This document shows, one piece after another, positions 54,332 through 61,935 of a DNA stretch of 64,000 nt. Both the position numbers and the translations under genes were made by a program. This stretch comes from Bacteroidales bacterium (GTDB lineage Bacteria > Bacteroidota > Bacteroidia > Bacteroidales > VadinHA17): assembly GCA_009877105.1 (NCBI GenBank), contig WXFD01000058.1:205533-269532 (forward strand). The letters are read 5' to 3'. Numbering within the stretch: the first letter of the stretch is position 1; each line of letters opens with the position of its first letter. Under the pieces are notes generated by a model. That model did not search any database. It saw only the letters and a list, made by a program, of their open reading frames with translations, and was not told where the DNA came from.

Positions 54332-55255
54332 ATGAACAACAACCTCAGGATATATGGTTCTGTAATCCTTTCGATGATATTCTGGGCATTCTCATTTATC
54401 TGGTTCAAACTGGCAAATAAAACATTCGGGCCAATTACCATTGTGTTTTTCAGGCTGGTCATTTCAGTCGTCCTTCTTTCGTCATACCTGTACATTAAGA
54501 AGAAATTCATCAGGATAAAAAGGGAGGATTTCAGATTCTTCCTGATGCTGGCTGTTTTTGAGCCATTCTTTTATTTCCTGGGAGAGAGTTTCGGCCTGAC
54601 CTATGTTTCCGCAACGGTTGGGTCGGTACTTATTTCTACAATCCCGGTGGTTGCTGCCATAAGCGCATGGATTATTTTCAGGGAAAGACTCAGGATTATC
54701 AATTATATCGGGATAGTCCTGTCGTTCGTTGGTGTTTTGATATTCATCATCAACTGGGACGGCACCATAACATACAATGCAAAGGGGATCAGCCTGCTGA
54801 TGCTGGCAGTCATTTCCGCCGCCGGCTACAATCTGACCCTGAGCAGGCTCGTAGGAAGTTACAGTCCGGTATTCATTGTGAATTTCCAGAACTGCTTGGG
54901 TTCCGTCCTCTTTCTGCCCCTGTTCATGGGATTTGAACTGAAGCACCTTACAGCCGCTTCCTTTTCAGTCAGTTCATTAATGCCTGTCATTGCGCTCGCA
55001 ATTTTTGCATCATGCTTCGCATTCATCCTGTTCGCCTATTCGGTACGGCACATGGGTGTTACAAGGGCAAATGTATTCACAAACTTCATTCCGGTATTTA
55101 CTGCTGTCTTCTCGTTCATTATTCTTGGTGACAAGCTGACCTTCCAGAATATTGCAGGTATGGTCATAGTCATTTCCGGGCTCCTTATGTCGCAGATAAA
55201 CGGCCGTAAGAAGAAGTATGACGAAGCATTGGTGCTTACCGGCAAAACTGCCTGA
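54332..55255 (+). CDS. DMT-superfamily transporter, EamA type
   Basis: Ten membrane segments in two EamA repeats of about 140 residues each: SMIFWAFSFIWFKLANK...(repeat 1) and AAGYNLTLSRLVGSY...(repeat 2). The conserved prolines and the EPFFYFLGESFGLTYVSATVGSVL stretch match the drug/metabolite exporter family. 307 aa is normal. The substrate is unknown; such proteins export amino acids or metabolites. It is the last core gene before the variable region starting near 55.3 kb. Confidence 0.9.
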   Translation: MNNNLRIYGSVILSMIFWAFSFIWFKLANKTFGPITIVFFRLVISVVLLSSYLYIKKKFIRIKREDFRFFLMLAVFEPFFYFLGESFGLTYVSATVGSVLISTIPVVAAISAWIIFRERLRIINYIGIVLSFVGVLIFIINWDGTITYNAKGISLLMLAVISAAGYNLTLSRLVGSYSPVFIVNFQNCLGSVLFLPLFMGFELKHLTAASFSVSSLMPVIALAIFASCFAFILFAYSVRHMGVTRANVFTNFIPVFTAVFSFIILGDKLTFQNIAGMVIVISGLLMSQINGRKKKYDEALVLTGKTA

Positions 55256-55287
55256 CCGGCAAGGACGGGTATGAACTCTGCATATCT

Positions 55288-55308
55288 GTTTTAAATTCTG
55301 AACTGATA
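55288..55308 (+). repeat. 21-base sequence shared with the XRE remnants at 58505 and 60592
   Basis: This stretch matches 58505-58525 and its copy at 60592-60612 with one mismatch (GTTTT[A/T]AATTCTGAACTGATA). It abuts the hairpin-rich repeat at 55323. It may mark a common junction at which mobile DNA joined. Confidence 0.4.
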
Positions 55309-55322
55309 AGGGGCCGATACAC

Positions 55323-55563
55323 TGCTTAACTTCCATATTTGCACGCTCATTTAATTTTTTAAAGCCTGGGAGCCTGCCCCGCTCCAGCGGGGCTTTTAAG
55401 TCCATTGTCCCCGGTAACATCCGGGGTAGTTCTCCGGCCCTGCTGACCAATCCCGGAGAGGGTTGAAGCTGCTGTTCTTCAACACCTCCGGTGTTGTAAG
55501 CCAAGGCAGACATTTACCATGGATGTAACCATGGATATTGGACTTGCAGCCCTCCGGGCTGGC
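55323..55563. repeat. Hairpin-rich 241-bp repeat, copy R1
   Basis: Direct repeat of 62831-63071, with eight substitutions that I can count. It contains a chain of seven short hairpins: GCCCCGC-TCCA-GCGGGGC; CCCCGG/CCGGGG; TCTCCGG/CCGGAGA; GTTGAAG/CTTCAAC; AACACC-TCC-GGTGTT; two CCATGG palindromes; AGCCC-TCC-GGGCT. Read on the minus strand it ends in about ten codons of RHS core (LNERANMEVK), then loses homology. So it is the leftover edge of a deleted RHS cassette. The 504-base open frame at 55010-55513 running through it is not regarded as a gene. Confidence 0.85.
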
Positions 55564-55776
55564 AAGCCATTAAATAATTATCAATGCGAATTAAGGGTTG
55601 AATGTTTATAAGTTATAAATATAGAACACTGATCGCCAATAAAATATACTTAGTTTGTTTATTTAAAGCCTTGAGATTAAAAATCTTAAGATATAATTCT
55701 CCTGGTTATACCTATAAGCATGATCCCCAAGGCATAAGAGCTGAAGCTAATCTATATTTATCTGTATATATGTGAC

Positions 55777-56121
55777 TTGTATGATTCCGAACTTAAATAC
55801 CTCTGTCAGCGCTTCAGTAATAATAGTGAGCCTGAGTTTACCGATCAGGAAGTTATAACCCTTTATCTTTATGTTATGCAAGTTGAACAACGATTAAAGA
55901 TAAAACAAATACACGGTTTTGCCAACGATTATCTTCGGTACTGGTTTCCACGTCTTCATTCATATGAAGCATTCGTGGTAAGGATTAACCGGTTAAGTGA
56001 AGTATTCAAGCATATAACCAGCTTGTTGTTAAGCAATAATTGCCCTGCCGCAAACAATTTTTTTGAAAAAAATTTTAACCAATCAAATCAGGTTACAAAC
56101 CTGCCAAAAATGTTTATATAA
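55777..56121 (+). pseudogene. Transposase fragment, IS982-like N-terminus
   Basis: The ~114 codons (TTG start) begin LYDSELKYLCQRFSNNSEPEFTDQEV and run to about residue 90 in the pattern of the N-terminal helical domain of IS982-type transposases (QIHGFANDYLRYWFPRL, INRLSEVF). The expected DDE catalytic domain (about 200 more residues) is missing: after ILTSLLLSNNC the sequence turns to unrelated, AT-rich code and stops. I saw no inverted repeats. An inactive remnant. Confidence 0.6.
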
Positions 56122-56178
56122 AAACCAACACCTATGAATAAATTATCGACAAATACTATCTTTATTGTTTATTTCTAA

Positions 56179-56209
56179 TTGTTTTAGCCAACCTTTTTTG
56201 TTATCTTTG
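56179..56209 (+). promoter_or_regulatory. Promoter of the XRE-hicB-hicA operon
   Basis: TTG (56179-56181), a 20-base spacer and TATCTTTG (56202-56209) match the Bacteroidota consensus. The start site would be near 56216, about 19 bases before the XRE start codon. Confidence 0.6.
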
Positions 56210-56234
56210 TCTTGTAAATTCAATATTTTGAGGT

Positions 56235-56594
56235 ATGAAAACCACTTTTGGTGATAACCTGAAAAAAATAAGGTCAGAAAAAGGATTAACCCAAGAAGAA
56301 CTGGGCAAAAAGATCAATGTACACCCTAACCATATTTCAAGGTATGAAAGGGGCGAGACTTCGCCATCAGCTGAGACTTTAAAAGCCTTTGCAGATGCTT
56401 TGGAAGTAACCATAGATGAACTGGTAGTGGGCAACCGTAAAAAATTGTTATCAGATTCGATAAACGACATTGAACTGGTAAAGCTGGTCAAGAAAGTAGA
56501 GTTGTTGCCTGATGCGGAAAAGCAAACAGTAAAATCGTTGCTCGATGCCTATATATTCAGATACGAGACACAGACAAGATTAACGGTCGTTTAA
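56235..56594 (+). CDS. XRE-family HTH transcriptional regulator
   Basis: 119 residues: a Cro/C1-type helix-turn-helix at ~7-65 (LKKIRSEKGLTQEELGKKINVHPNHISRYERGET) and a C-terminal helical part with PDAEKQTVKSLLDAYIFR, seen in short XRE repressors of mobile and toxin loci. The gene is followed 9 bases later by hicB and 10 bases after that by hicA, so it is probably the autorepressor of that operon. It shares the C-terminal pattern with the broken XRE genes at 58519 and 60606. Confidence 0.88.
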   Translation: MKTTFGDNLKKIRSEKGLTQEELGKKINVHPNHISRYERGETSPSAETLKAFADALEVTIDELVVGNRKKLLSDSINDIELVKLVKKVELLPDAEKQTVKSLLDAYIFRYETQTRLTVV

Positions 56595-56603
56595 AAAATC
56601 ACA

Positions 56604-56852
56604 ATGAAAACAGAAAATAAGATATTGCACCTTCCCATTCTTGTGGAACAAGACGAAGATAATGTTTACATCGTAAGCTGCCCTGTTTTTAAGGGCTGTC
56701 ACTCTTATGGCAAAACTATTGATGAAGCTTTGGTAAACATAAAGGAAGTTATTGACATGTGCATAGACGAAGAAAAAGAGAAGATTTCCGAGATTAACCG
56801 CTTTGTTGGTTTCAGGGAAATGCAGGTTCCCTTAAAGTCGGATGCTGTTTAA
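56604..56852 (+). CDS. hicB: HicB-family antitoxin
   Basis: 82 residues with the HicB partial RNase H-like fold: ILVEQDEDNVYIVSCPVFKGCHSYGKTIDEALVNIKEVIDMC. There is no ribbon-helix-helix or other DNA-binding tail, which explains the separate XRE gene before it. It neutralises the HicA toxin encoded next. Order hicB-hicA is reversed relative to E. coli hicAB. Confidence 0.9.
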   Translation: MKTENKILHLPILVEQDEDNVYIVSCPVFKGCHSYGKTIDEALVNIKEVIDMCIDEEKEKISEINRFVGFREMQVPLKSDAV

Positions 56853-56862
56853 AATATTAGCT

Positions 56863-57102
56863 ATGCCCCAACTACCTGTTATTTCCGGTAAAGATTTTAT
56901 CAAATTCCTGCAAACGCTTGGTTTTATTGTTGTACGTGTTAATGGCTCGCACCACAGGTTAAAACACCCTGATGGCCGGGTTACCACTGTTCCGGTTCAC
57001 AAAAACGAAGACCTTCCCAAAGGTCTCACGCGTAAAATAATCCGTGAAGATTTAGACCTGGAACTGGATGAGTTCCTGGACCTTTATAAACAATATAGGT
57101 AA
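56863..57102 (+). CDS. hicA: HicA-family mRNA interferase toxin
   Basis: Small toxin of the HicA type: a dsRBD-like fold with the catalytic His in NGSHHRLKHPDGR and the tail TVPVHKNEDLPKGLTRKIIRE. The ATG at 56863 is chosen (MPQLPVISGKDF, 79 aa); the frame is open to 56842, overlapping hicB, but that adds an unlikely extension. Cleaves mRNA when free of HicB. A terminator follows directly. Confidence 0.92.
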   Translation: MPQLPVISGKDFIKFLQTLGFIVVRVNGSHHRLKHPDGRVTTVPVHKNEDLPKGLTRKIIREDLDLELDEFLDLYKQYR

Positions 57103-57105
57103 ATT

Positions 57106-57129
57106 AAGCTCCGGAAATCCGGGCTTTTT
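57106..57129 (+). terminator. Intrinsic terminator after hicA
   Basis: An 8-bp stem with one bulged T (AAGC-T-CCGG/CCGG-GCTT) with loop AAAT and a T-run immediately after. It is 3 bases from the hicA stop codon. Confidence 0.65.
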
Positions 57130-57721
57130 AAATTAGTTGCATTTCTGAATAAATTCCTTTACCTTAGTTTTCAGTTCGTGCGTATTCAATTTGTAATTCA
57201 GATTAGCCGTCAAATCTGTAATCATATTACTTGATTCTGAAACAACAAAATAATGTCCTTAATACTTCTTATTCTGTTATCGGTAAATATGAACGGGATG
57301 AGATGCAACCAAGCATTGAAGCTGCAAAAAAAATAGCCAAACTGGTTGACACAACCGTAGGCTATCTGCTTAGTGAGTCCGAACAGGAAAACGTTTTTCG
57401 TCTATGAAAATATTCTAAAAAAACACATTTAAAGTTTTATTAGCAAAATCAGCAAACTAATCTAATTAAACAAGCTAAAAAATCTACTTTTCTGCTACCT
57501 TATTTAAATTAAATTGCTAACACTTAACTTTTATGCTAATTTTATAAAAAAATAAAAGTAGCTTAGAAAGTGAAAAGGAATTTCGCAAAACGATCCGGCA
57601 AAATTGATTGAAGTACATTTTACCAAGTTAAACCGATACGAAAGGAAATAGACAAAGCTCAATACTGGAGCTATGACAAAACTAAAATTCAGACATTGTT
57701 GCACGCCAAATAAGTAAGGAT
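57130..57721. other. AT-rich gap with gene remnants
   Basis: 592 bases without an intact gene. It holds the XRE fragment at 57255-57407 and a 34-codon frame end at 57612-57713 (ends YWSYDKTKIQTLLHAK then stop), which reads like the tail of a lost gene. The composition is much richer in A and T than the core. Otherwise nothing is recognised. Confidence 0.55.
57255..57407 (+). pseudogene. Fragment of an XRE-type regulator
   Basis: The frame reads VLNTSYSVIGKYERDEMQ and continues PSIEAAKKIAKLVDTTVGYLL, then a stop at 57407. This is the second half of a Cro/C1 helix-turn-helix domain with its first helices missing and no start codon. An inactive remnant, unlike the intact XRE at 56235. Confidence 0.65.
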
Positions 57722-57937
57722 ATGAAAAATACTATTCTTATTCAATTAACCAACCAGAAGGCCATCGGAATTTTGCACGAACTGGAAGAATTGCGATTGA
57801 TAAAGGTTTTAAAAGAAAATATTGAGCCCTTTAAAACCAAATTATCCGATAAATACAAGGGCTTTATTACAAAAGAAGAAGGGCAGCAATTAAACGACCA
57901 TATAAACCAGATGCGCAGCGAATGGAACAGTATTTAA
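57722..57937 (+). CDS. Putative antitoxin of a VapBC-like pair
   Basis: 71 residues, N-terminal strand-helix (ILIQLTNQKAIGILHELEELRLI) and a basic C-terminal half. It overlaps the PIN-domain toxin gene by 16 bases, which is the usual antitoxin-toxin layout. No standard DNA-binding domain is recognised in so short a protein. Called an antitoxin by position and size. Confidence 0.72.
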   Translation: MKNTILIQLTNQKAIGILHELEELRLIKVLKENIEPFKTKLSDKYKGFITKEEGQQLNDHINQMRSEWNSI

Positions 57938-58305
57938 TCGACACCAATGTTATTTCCGATTATTTTTCAGCTTCGCTCCCTGAAAATGGTTTGCAGTTTA
58001 TGGATTCCGTCATTGATGCTGTGCCTAACCTTTCGGTTATATCGCAAATAGAACTGCTTTGCTGGAAAACGGATGCTTTCAAAGAACAACGGGTAAAAGA
58101 TTTTATTGCCGACAGCACTATATTTGACATTACCCCCGATGTTATCACGTATTGCGTGAACATTCGCCGGAACAAAAAAGTTAAAACCCCAGATGCCATT
58201 ATTGCCGCTACTGCCCTGGCTCATGGTTTTACGCTTATCACCAACAACGAAAAGGACTTTAACAATATCAATGGCTTAAAAATCGTAAACCCTATTAAGG
58301 TTTAA
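57922..58305 (+). CDS. vapC: PIN-domain ribonuclease toxin, VapC-like
   Basis: 127-residue PIN domain with the acidic active-site residues visible: Asp8 in LIDTNVISDYF, Glu44 in VISQIELLCW, Asp90 in KTPDAIIAATAL and a final acidic/Asn position in LITNNEKDF. Cuts RNA when released from its antitoxin. Its start overlaps the antitoxin gene. Together they are a second toxin-antitoxin unit 0.6 kb after hicBA. Confidence 0.92.
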   Translation: MEQYLIDTNVISDYFSASLPENGLQFMDSVIDAVPNLSVISQIELLCWKTDAFKEQRVKDFIADSTIFDITPDVITYCVNIRRNKKVKTPDAIIAATALAHGFTLITNNEKDFNNINGLKIVNPIKV

Positions 58306-58518
58306 AGTAAAAAGGGATTTTCGCTAAATGCGAAAAACAGGAAGAGCTGGCATTAATCCATCAAAGACCCCCGGGATCTATCCGTTCAAGGCTCGAAACT
58401 CACATCTGGTTTGGATTTCAATGGTATTCGCCGTGGGCTTCGCCGTTCAAATGAAGAAGGGTTTAAAATTGAAAGAAAAAATCACCCGTTCTCCCACAAC
58501 CCGGGTTTTTAATTCTGA

Positions 58519-58770
58519 ACTGATACCCCCCGGGCAGATGTCATGCAGCGGCTGGCAGGCGTGTTTGATGTTTCGACCGACCTGGAAGTCACATCAGATT
58601 TCCTGATGAACGGTACTTCAGATGATCTGGCAGACAGCTCTCTCACAGATAAGGAACTCCTTAACCAGTTTAAAATGATCGAGAAGATGACAGAGGAAAA
58701 AAAATCAGTGGTTAAAATATTCCTCGATGCATTCATCACCAAGGATAAAATCAAACAGCTTGCGCTATAA
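58519..58770 (+). pseudogene. XRE regulator remnant lacking its HTH (left copy)
   Basis: Open from a TGA at 58516 to the stop at 58768-58770. The code PRADVMQRLAGVFDVSTD and KELLNQFKMIEKM, then EEKKSVVKIFLDAFIT, is the C-terminal half of a short XRE repressor. The helix-turn-helix N-terminus is missing. The truncation point is inside the duplicated segment, so it predates the IS insertion. The 75-codon frame from ATG 58543 could at most give a dimerisation domain. Confidence 0.7.
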
Positions 58771-58772
58771 GC

Positions 58773-58800
58773 AAAAAGCCCCAGTTCGCTGGGGCTTTTT
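58773..58800. terminator. Bidirectional UUCG-loop terminator (left copy)
   Basis: A perfect 12-bp stem AAAAAGCCCCAG/CTGGGGCTTTTT with loop TTCG. It follows the XRE remnant on the plus strand and the C-terminus of the immunity-like gene on the minus strand. Its identical copy is at 60860-60887. Confidence 0.9.
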
Positions 58801-58805
58801 TTCAT

Positions 58806-58905
58806 TTAATGCTTTCGATTTCGATGTTGTTGCTCTATGTCTAGGACTTTCTTTATCTCAAAAAATTTATTCCATTCCCCGGTTCTATCAATAAAAACAC
58901 AGCTC
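58806..58905 (-). pseudogene. Duplicated 3' end of the immunity-like gene
   Basis: The last 33 codons (ending IEQQHRNRKH, stop at 58806) of the gene at 60893-61399. The copy is cut at 58905 where the IS begins. It has no start and is a by-product of the target duplication. Confidence 0.85.
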
Positions 58906-60539
58906 CTGTTTTGTGCGAAAGACACCCAAAATTAGGGTGAGGTTATTATTTCAATGAGTTTTTGCTGAAGGTGATTGTTGTGGGGTCTAAAAGTCGAGTG
59001 ATTTCCATCATCTCCAGGTATTATAATCTCATAAATCTTATTTACCTGTTCGATTGCCTTCTCAACAGATGTTTTCAGATTATTGTCCATTATTAACCTT
59101 TCTAACTCCTTGTACATCAGGTAAGCCATGAAGGATATGCATATGTGAGACTCGATTCTGTCCCTGCGGCGATGATATATTGGCCTTATCTGAAGGTCAG
59201 TTTTTGAGATACGAAAGGCCCTTTCAATATGCCACAGCTCACGATATCTGGTGACAACTGCCTCTTTTGCAAGGTCAGTATTAGTGATATATCCTTTGAT
59301 CCCATCCCACTTGCGGTCATTATCATACTTCTGATAATCAATGCTTATAGATATGTCTCCGTCTAGTTTGAGATATTTGTTATAACCCCGGTTGTTGAGG
59401 TTGCTTTTGGTTAATTTCCCTGAGTTTACTTGTTTCTCAAGCTTTCTGATCCCCCTTGTCCGGTTAAATTCATCCTTCTTGGCCCGACTATCGGTGTACT
59501 CAATAATCAAGCGGCTGTTGTCAGGGTTTAAATATTCAACCATATCTCCATTTGCCCATTCACGCCTTTGGACAAGCTGAACCACCTTGGCTCCTTCATT
59601 CTTCACCCGGGCTCCAAGGATAAATTTGTATTTGCGCTTTGTTAACTCTTCGATATTCGACTTGCTCAGTAGACCTGCATCTGCAACTACTATCGGATGG
59701 CCTATGGAAAACTGTTTTTCGAACCTCTCAAGAATCGGGATCAGGGTGTGACCCTCATAAATATTACCCTCAAAAATGTCATAGCCAATGGGATAACCAT
59801 TACACCCAACCAGTAATCCCAAAAATATCTGAGGAAGATGATGCTTACCTTCCTTGGAGAACCCGGGGATCCTTAACTCATCAGGCTGACTGCTCTCAAA
59901 GTAGATGGTGGTCATGTCATAAAAGACGATACCTATCTCCCCATTCAGCACCCGCTTTGTATACGCAAATGAAAGATGCTCGATTTGTGTTTTATACCTG
60001 TCACTGATCTTGTCTAAAAATCGATATATGGAGTAAACAGAGACGCTATCACGCCCTGTAACATTGAGATATTCACTTAGTTTAAGCTTACTCCCCGGGT
60101 GGGTCAACCTGGATATCGCCAGTGCTTTAAGAAGTGGCTCGCCAATAATATCAAAGCCAATACGGGCATATAACTCACCAAAAACAATATCTGGACCAAT
60201 TACCCTGATGCAGTCGTTGGTGACATTTTTAAGATCTTCTACCGGGCGGGGATCAAATAAAGTGGGACCATAAATACGTTCCTTCTCATATTCAGCCTGA
60301 CTCTCAAGCCTTTTCAACTCCTCAGGATCCGTTGAACAACCAATGGTCCTGACAACTCTGTTAATACGCCCTACCTTCTGGACGATCTGTACACTTACAC
60401 TACCACTTTTATTTACTTTCTGACGTATAAACATCTTGTAAATATAGGCTGAGACACCCATATTTACAATTAAAAATCTCTCTATTCTCTATAAATCAAA
60501 TAGTTGGCTTTCGAAGAGACAAAAAACCGCTCAAAACAG
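58906..60539 (-). mobile_element. IS1634-family insertion sequence, 1634 bp
   Basis: Bounded by imperfect terminal inverted repeats: CTGTTTTGTGCG at 58906-58917 and, inverted, CTGTTTTGAGCG at 60539-60528 (11 of 12 match). The ends are defined to within one base by the flanking identical 453-bp direct repeats. The single transposase gene is intact. IS1634 and IS1549, members of this family, are known to leave very long target duplications, which fits exactly. Confidence 0.92.
58932..60461 (-). CDS. IS1634-family transposase
   Basis: 509-residue DDE transposase of the IS4-type superfamily, IS1634 branch. Acidic residues are seen in VFYDMTTIYFES, PIVVADAGLLS and the Y-rich YRELWHIERAFRISKTDL (Y(2)R(3)E(6)K-like). 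The N-terminus MGVSAYIYKMFIRQKVNKSGS is typical. No frameshift or stop. It fills the element, stopping 26 bases from the left end. Confidence 0.95.
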   Translation of the reverse strand: MGVSAYIYKMFIRQKVNKSGSVSVQIVQKVGRINRVVRTIGCSTDPEELKRLESQAEYEKERIYGPTLFDPRPVEDLKNVTNDCIRVIGPDIVFGELYARIGFDIIGEPLLKALAISRLTHPGSKLKLSEYLNVTGRDSVSVYSIYRFLDKISDRYKTQIEHLSFAYTKRVLNGEIGIVFYDMTTIYFESSQPDELRIPGFSKEGKHHLPQIFLGLLVGCNGYPIGYDIFEGNIYEGHTLIPILERFEKQFSIGHPIVVADAGLLSKSNIEELTKRKYKFILGARVKNEGAKVVQLVQRREWANGDMVEYLNPDNSRLIIEYTDSRAKKDEFNRTRGIRKLEKQVNSGKLTKSNLNNRGYNKYLKLDGDISISIDYQKYDNDRKWDGIKGYITNTDLAKEAVVTRYRELWHIERAFRISKTDLQIRPIYHRRRDRIESHICISFMAYLMYKELERLIMDNNLKTSVEKAIEQVNKIYEIIIPGDDGNHSTFRPHNNHLQQKLIEIITSP

Positions 60540-60605
60540 GAAGAAGGGTTTAAAATTGAAAGAAAAAATCACCCGTTCTCCCACAACCCGGGTTTTTAAT
60601 TCTGA

Positions 60606-60857
60606 ACTGATACCCCCCGGGCAGATGTCATGCAGCGGCTGGCAGGCGTGTTTGATGTTTCGACCGACCTGGAAGTCACATCAGATTTCCTGATGAACGG
60701 TACTTCAGATGATCTGGCAGACAGCTCTCTCACAGATAAGGAACTCCTTAACCAGTTTAAAATGATCGAGAAGATGACAGAGGAAAAAAAATCAGTGGTT
60801 AAAATATTCCTCGATGCATTCATCACCAAGGATAAAATCAAACAGCTTGCGCTATAA
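60606..60857 (+). pseudogene. XRE regulator remnant lacking its HTH (right copy)
   Basis: Exact duplicate of the remnant at 58519-58770, made by the IS insertion. The ATG-to-stop part is 60630-60857. The terminator at 60860-60887 follows. Confidence 0.7.
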
Positions 60858-60859
60858 GC

Positions 60860-60887
60860 AAAAAGCCCCAGTTCGCTGGGGCTTTTT
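60860..60887. terminator. Bidirectional UUCG-loop terminator (right copy)
   Basis: Copy of the terminator at 58773-58800: 12-bp stem, TTCG loop, T-run in either direction. Here it ends the immunity-like gene (minus strand, stop at 60893). Confidence 0.9.
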
Positions 60888-60892
60888 TTCAT

Positions 60893-61399
60893 TTAATGCT
60901 TTCGATTTCGATGTTGTTGCTCTATGTCTAGGACTTTCTTTATCTCAAAAAATTTATTCCATTCCCCGGTTCTATCAATAAAAACACAGCTCTCTTTCTT
61001 CGTTAATATTGCATAATGTTCACTTGCATTGCTATACACATTTTCTTCAACGGGTCTTGTCTTTATTTCTTCCAGTATTTTAGCGATGTAATCACGTTGT
61101 TTTTCGCCTAAAACCCACTCTGCTTTTATAACAGTATAGCTATTTTTATTTGTTTCGTAGAAATCGATAATCGCATCAACTTTTAAAGGCATCCCATAAC
61201 TACTAGCATTATACCTAACACCCTTGGCCCTTAACTCATTGTTATTGCTGTAAATTATTAACCCTTCATTATTTCCTCCAAACTCACCCACAGCAATAAA
61301 GTAATTTAAATACAAGGTATCATTTCCTGCTATCATTTGTGCTTGAGCAAAACAAATAGACAATAAAAACAGAGTGGGTATTAAAATTAGTTTTCTCAT
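60893..61399 (-). CDS. Exported hypothetical protein, candidate immunity to the RHS toxin
   Basis: 168 residues from ATG 61399 (the frame is open to 61423, but this ATG begins the signal peptide). Signal peptide MRKLILIPTLFLLSICFAQAQ, then a soluble domain without recognised family; it contains a region of repeated aspartate/asparagine turns (GEFGGNNEGLIIYSNNNELR). It lies 11 bases after the JAMM-type toxin frame on the same strand, where an immunity gene is expected in RHS cassettes. An exported immunity protein would fit a toxin acting outside the cytoplasm. Its last 33 codons were duplicated by the IS. Confidence 0.65.
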   Translation of the reverse strand: MRKLILIPTLFLLSICFAQAQMIAGNDTLYLNYFIAVGEFGGNNEGLIIYSNNNELRAKGVRYNASSYGMPLKVDAIIDFYETNKNSYTVIKAEWVLGEKQRDYIAKILEEIKTRPVEENVYSNASEHYAILTKKESCVFIDRTGEWNKFFEIKKVLDIEQQHRNRKH

Positions 61400-61410
61400 G
61401 TCTTTAAATT

Positions 61411-61854
61411 TTACCAATTCCATGGGAACATAAAAAACCTTATAAATGGATCAGGGTTTATATAGTTAAACGCACCTGTACCACTTATAGAATAAGTAGA
61501 GGTTGTCCTACCAACAACCAAAGAATAACCCGGTATACTAACTAAATCATGAGGAGAATGGTATCCTCCAACAGTAAATACGCCACCGCCTAAATCAACT
61601 CCATCTTTTGTCCAATGGGTATGAGCCGTTGCAAAATCTCCATTTCGTGGGTTCAATCTTAATGTAACATCATATTTGTGACGGTCTGCTCTCGCAACAA
61701 ACCTGGCTGAACCATCCCTACTCAAAATTACCCCATGTTCTTTGTGCCAAAAGCTGGACCTTTGGTATGCAGCATTTATCTTAGAAAATTGTCTATAGGT
61801 AACGTTTAATTGACCCAGCTTTCCATCCATTGCTCTGTATTGCATATACTGCAT
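61411..61854 (-). CDS. RHS C-terminal toxin domain, JAMM/DUF4329-like, separated by an amber codon
   Basis: The frame is open from the TAG at 61936-61938 down to the stop at 61411; the ATG at 61854 is just the first in that frame. The product has a full JAMM-type metallopeptidase signature: Glu in WHKEHGVIL, HTH in ATAHTHW, and SPHD in GGYHSPHDLVSI. Such domains occur as polymorphic toxin tips on RHS proteins. Because it continues the RHS frame exactly, it is the 3' end of that gene, split by one stop. It could still be made alone or by readthrough, but neither is shown. Confidence 0.75.
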   Translation of the reverse strand: MQYMQYRAMDGKLGQLNVTYRQFSKINAAYQRSSFWHKEHGVILSRDGSARFVARADRHKYDVTLRLNPRNGDFATAHTHWTKDGVDLGGGVFTVGGYHSPHDLVSIPGYSLVVGRTTSTYSISGTGAFNYINPDPFIRFFMFPWNW

Positions 61855-61935
61855 TCCATGATATAAACCAAAAGAAGCTGCGCCACTTATGCCTACAGAT
61901 GCCCAATTTACTTCACTAAAATCCCCGTCATTGTA

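Larger units (their letters stand above)
58453..58905. repeat. 453-bp target duplication, left copy
   Basis: Identical base for base to 60540-60992, and flanking the IS element on its left. Contains the XRE remnant, a bidirectional terminator, and the last 33 codons (with stop) of the gene at 60893-61399. The two copies are 2087 bases apart. Confidence 0.95.
60540..60992. repeat. 453-bp target duplication, right copy
   Basis: Second copy of 58453-58905, identical throughout by eye. Removing the IS and one copy restores an uninterrupted locus from the VapBC flank into the immunity-like gene. Contains the second XRE remnant (60606-60857) and terminator (60860-60887). Confidence 0.95.

Noticed and set aside
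55010..55513. 167-codon minus-strand frame over R1
   Set aside because: Its first part is the hairpin repeat and its second part is the antisense of the DMT transporter gene. It is a chance frame.
58328..58606. 92-codon plus-strand frame ahead of the XRE remnant
   Set aside because: It runs across the duplication boundary and the remnant in another frame and has no family likeness. It shares only the short VFNSELI-coding piece with 55288.
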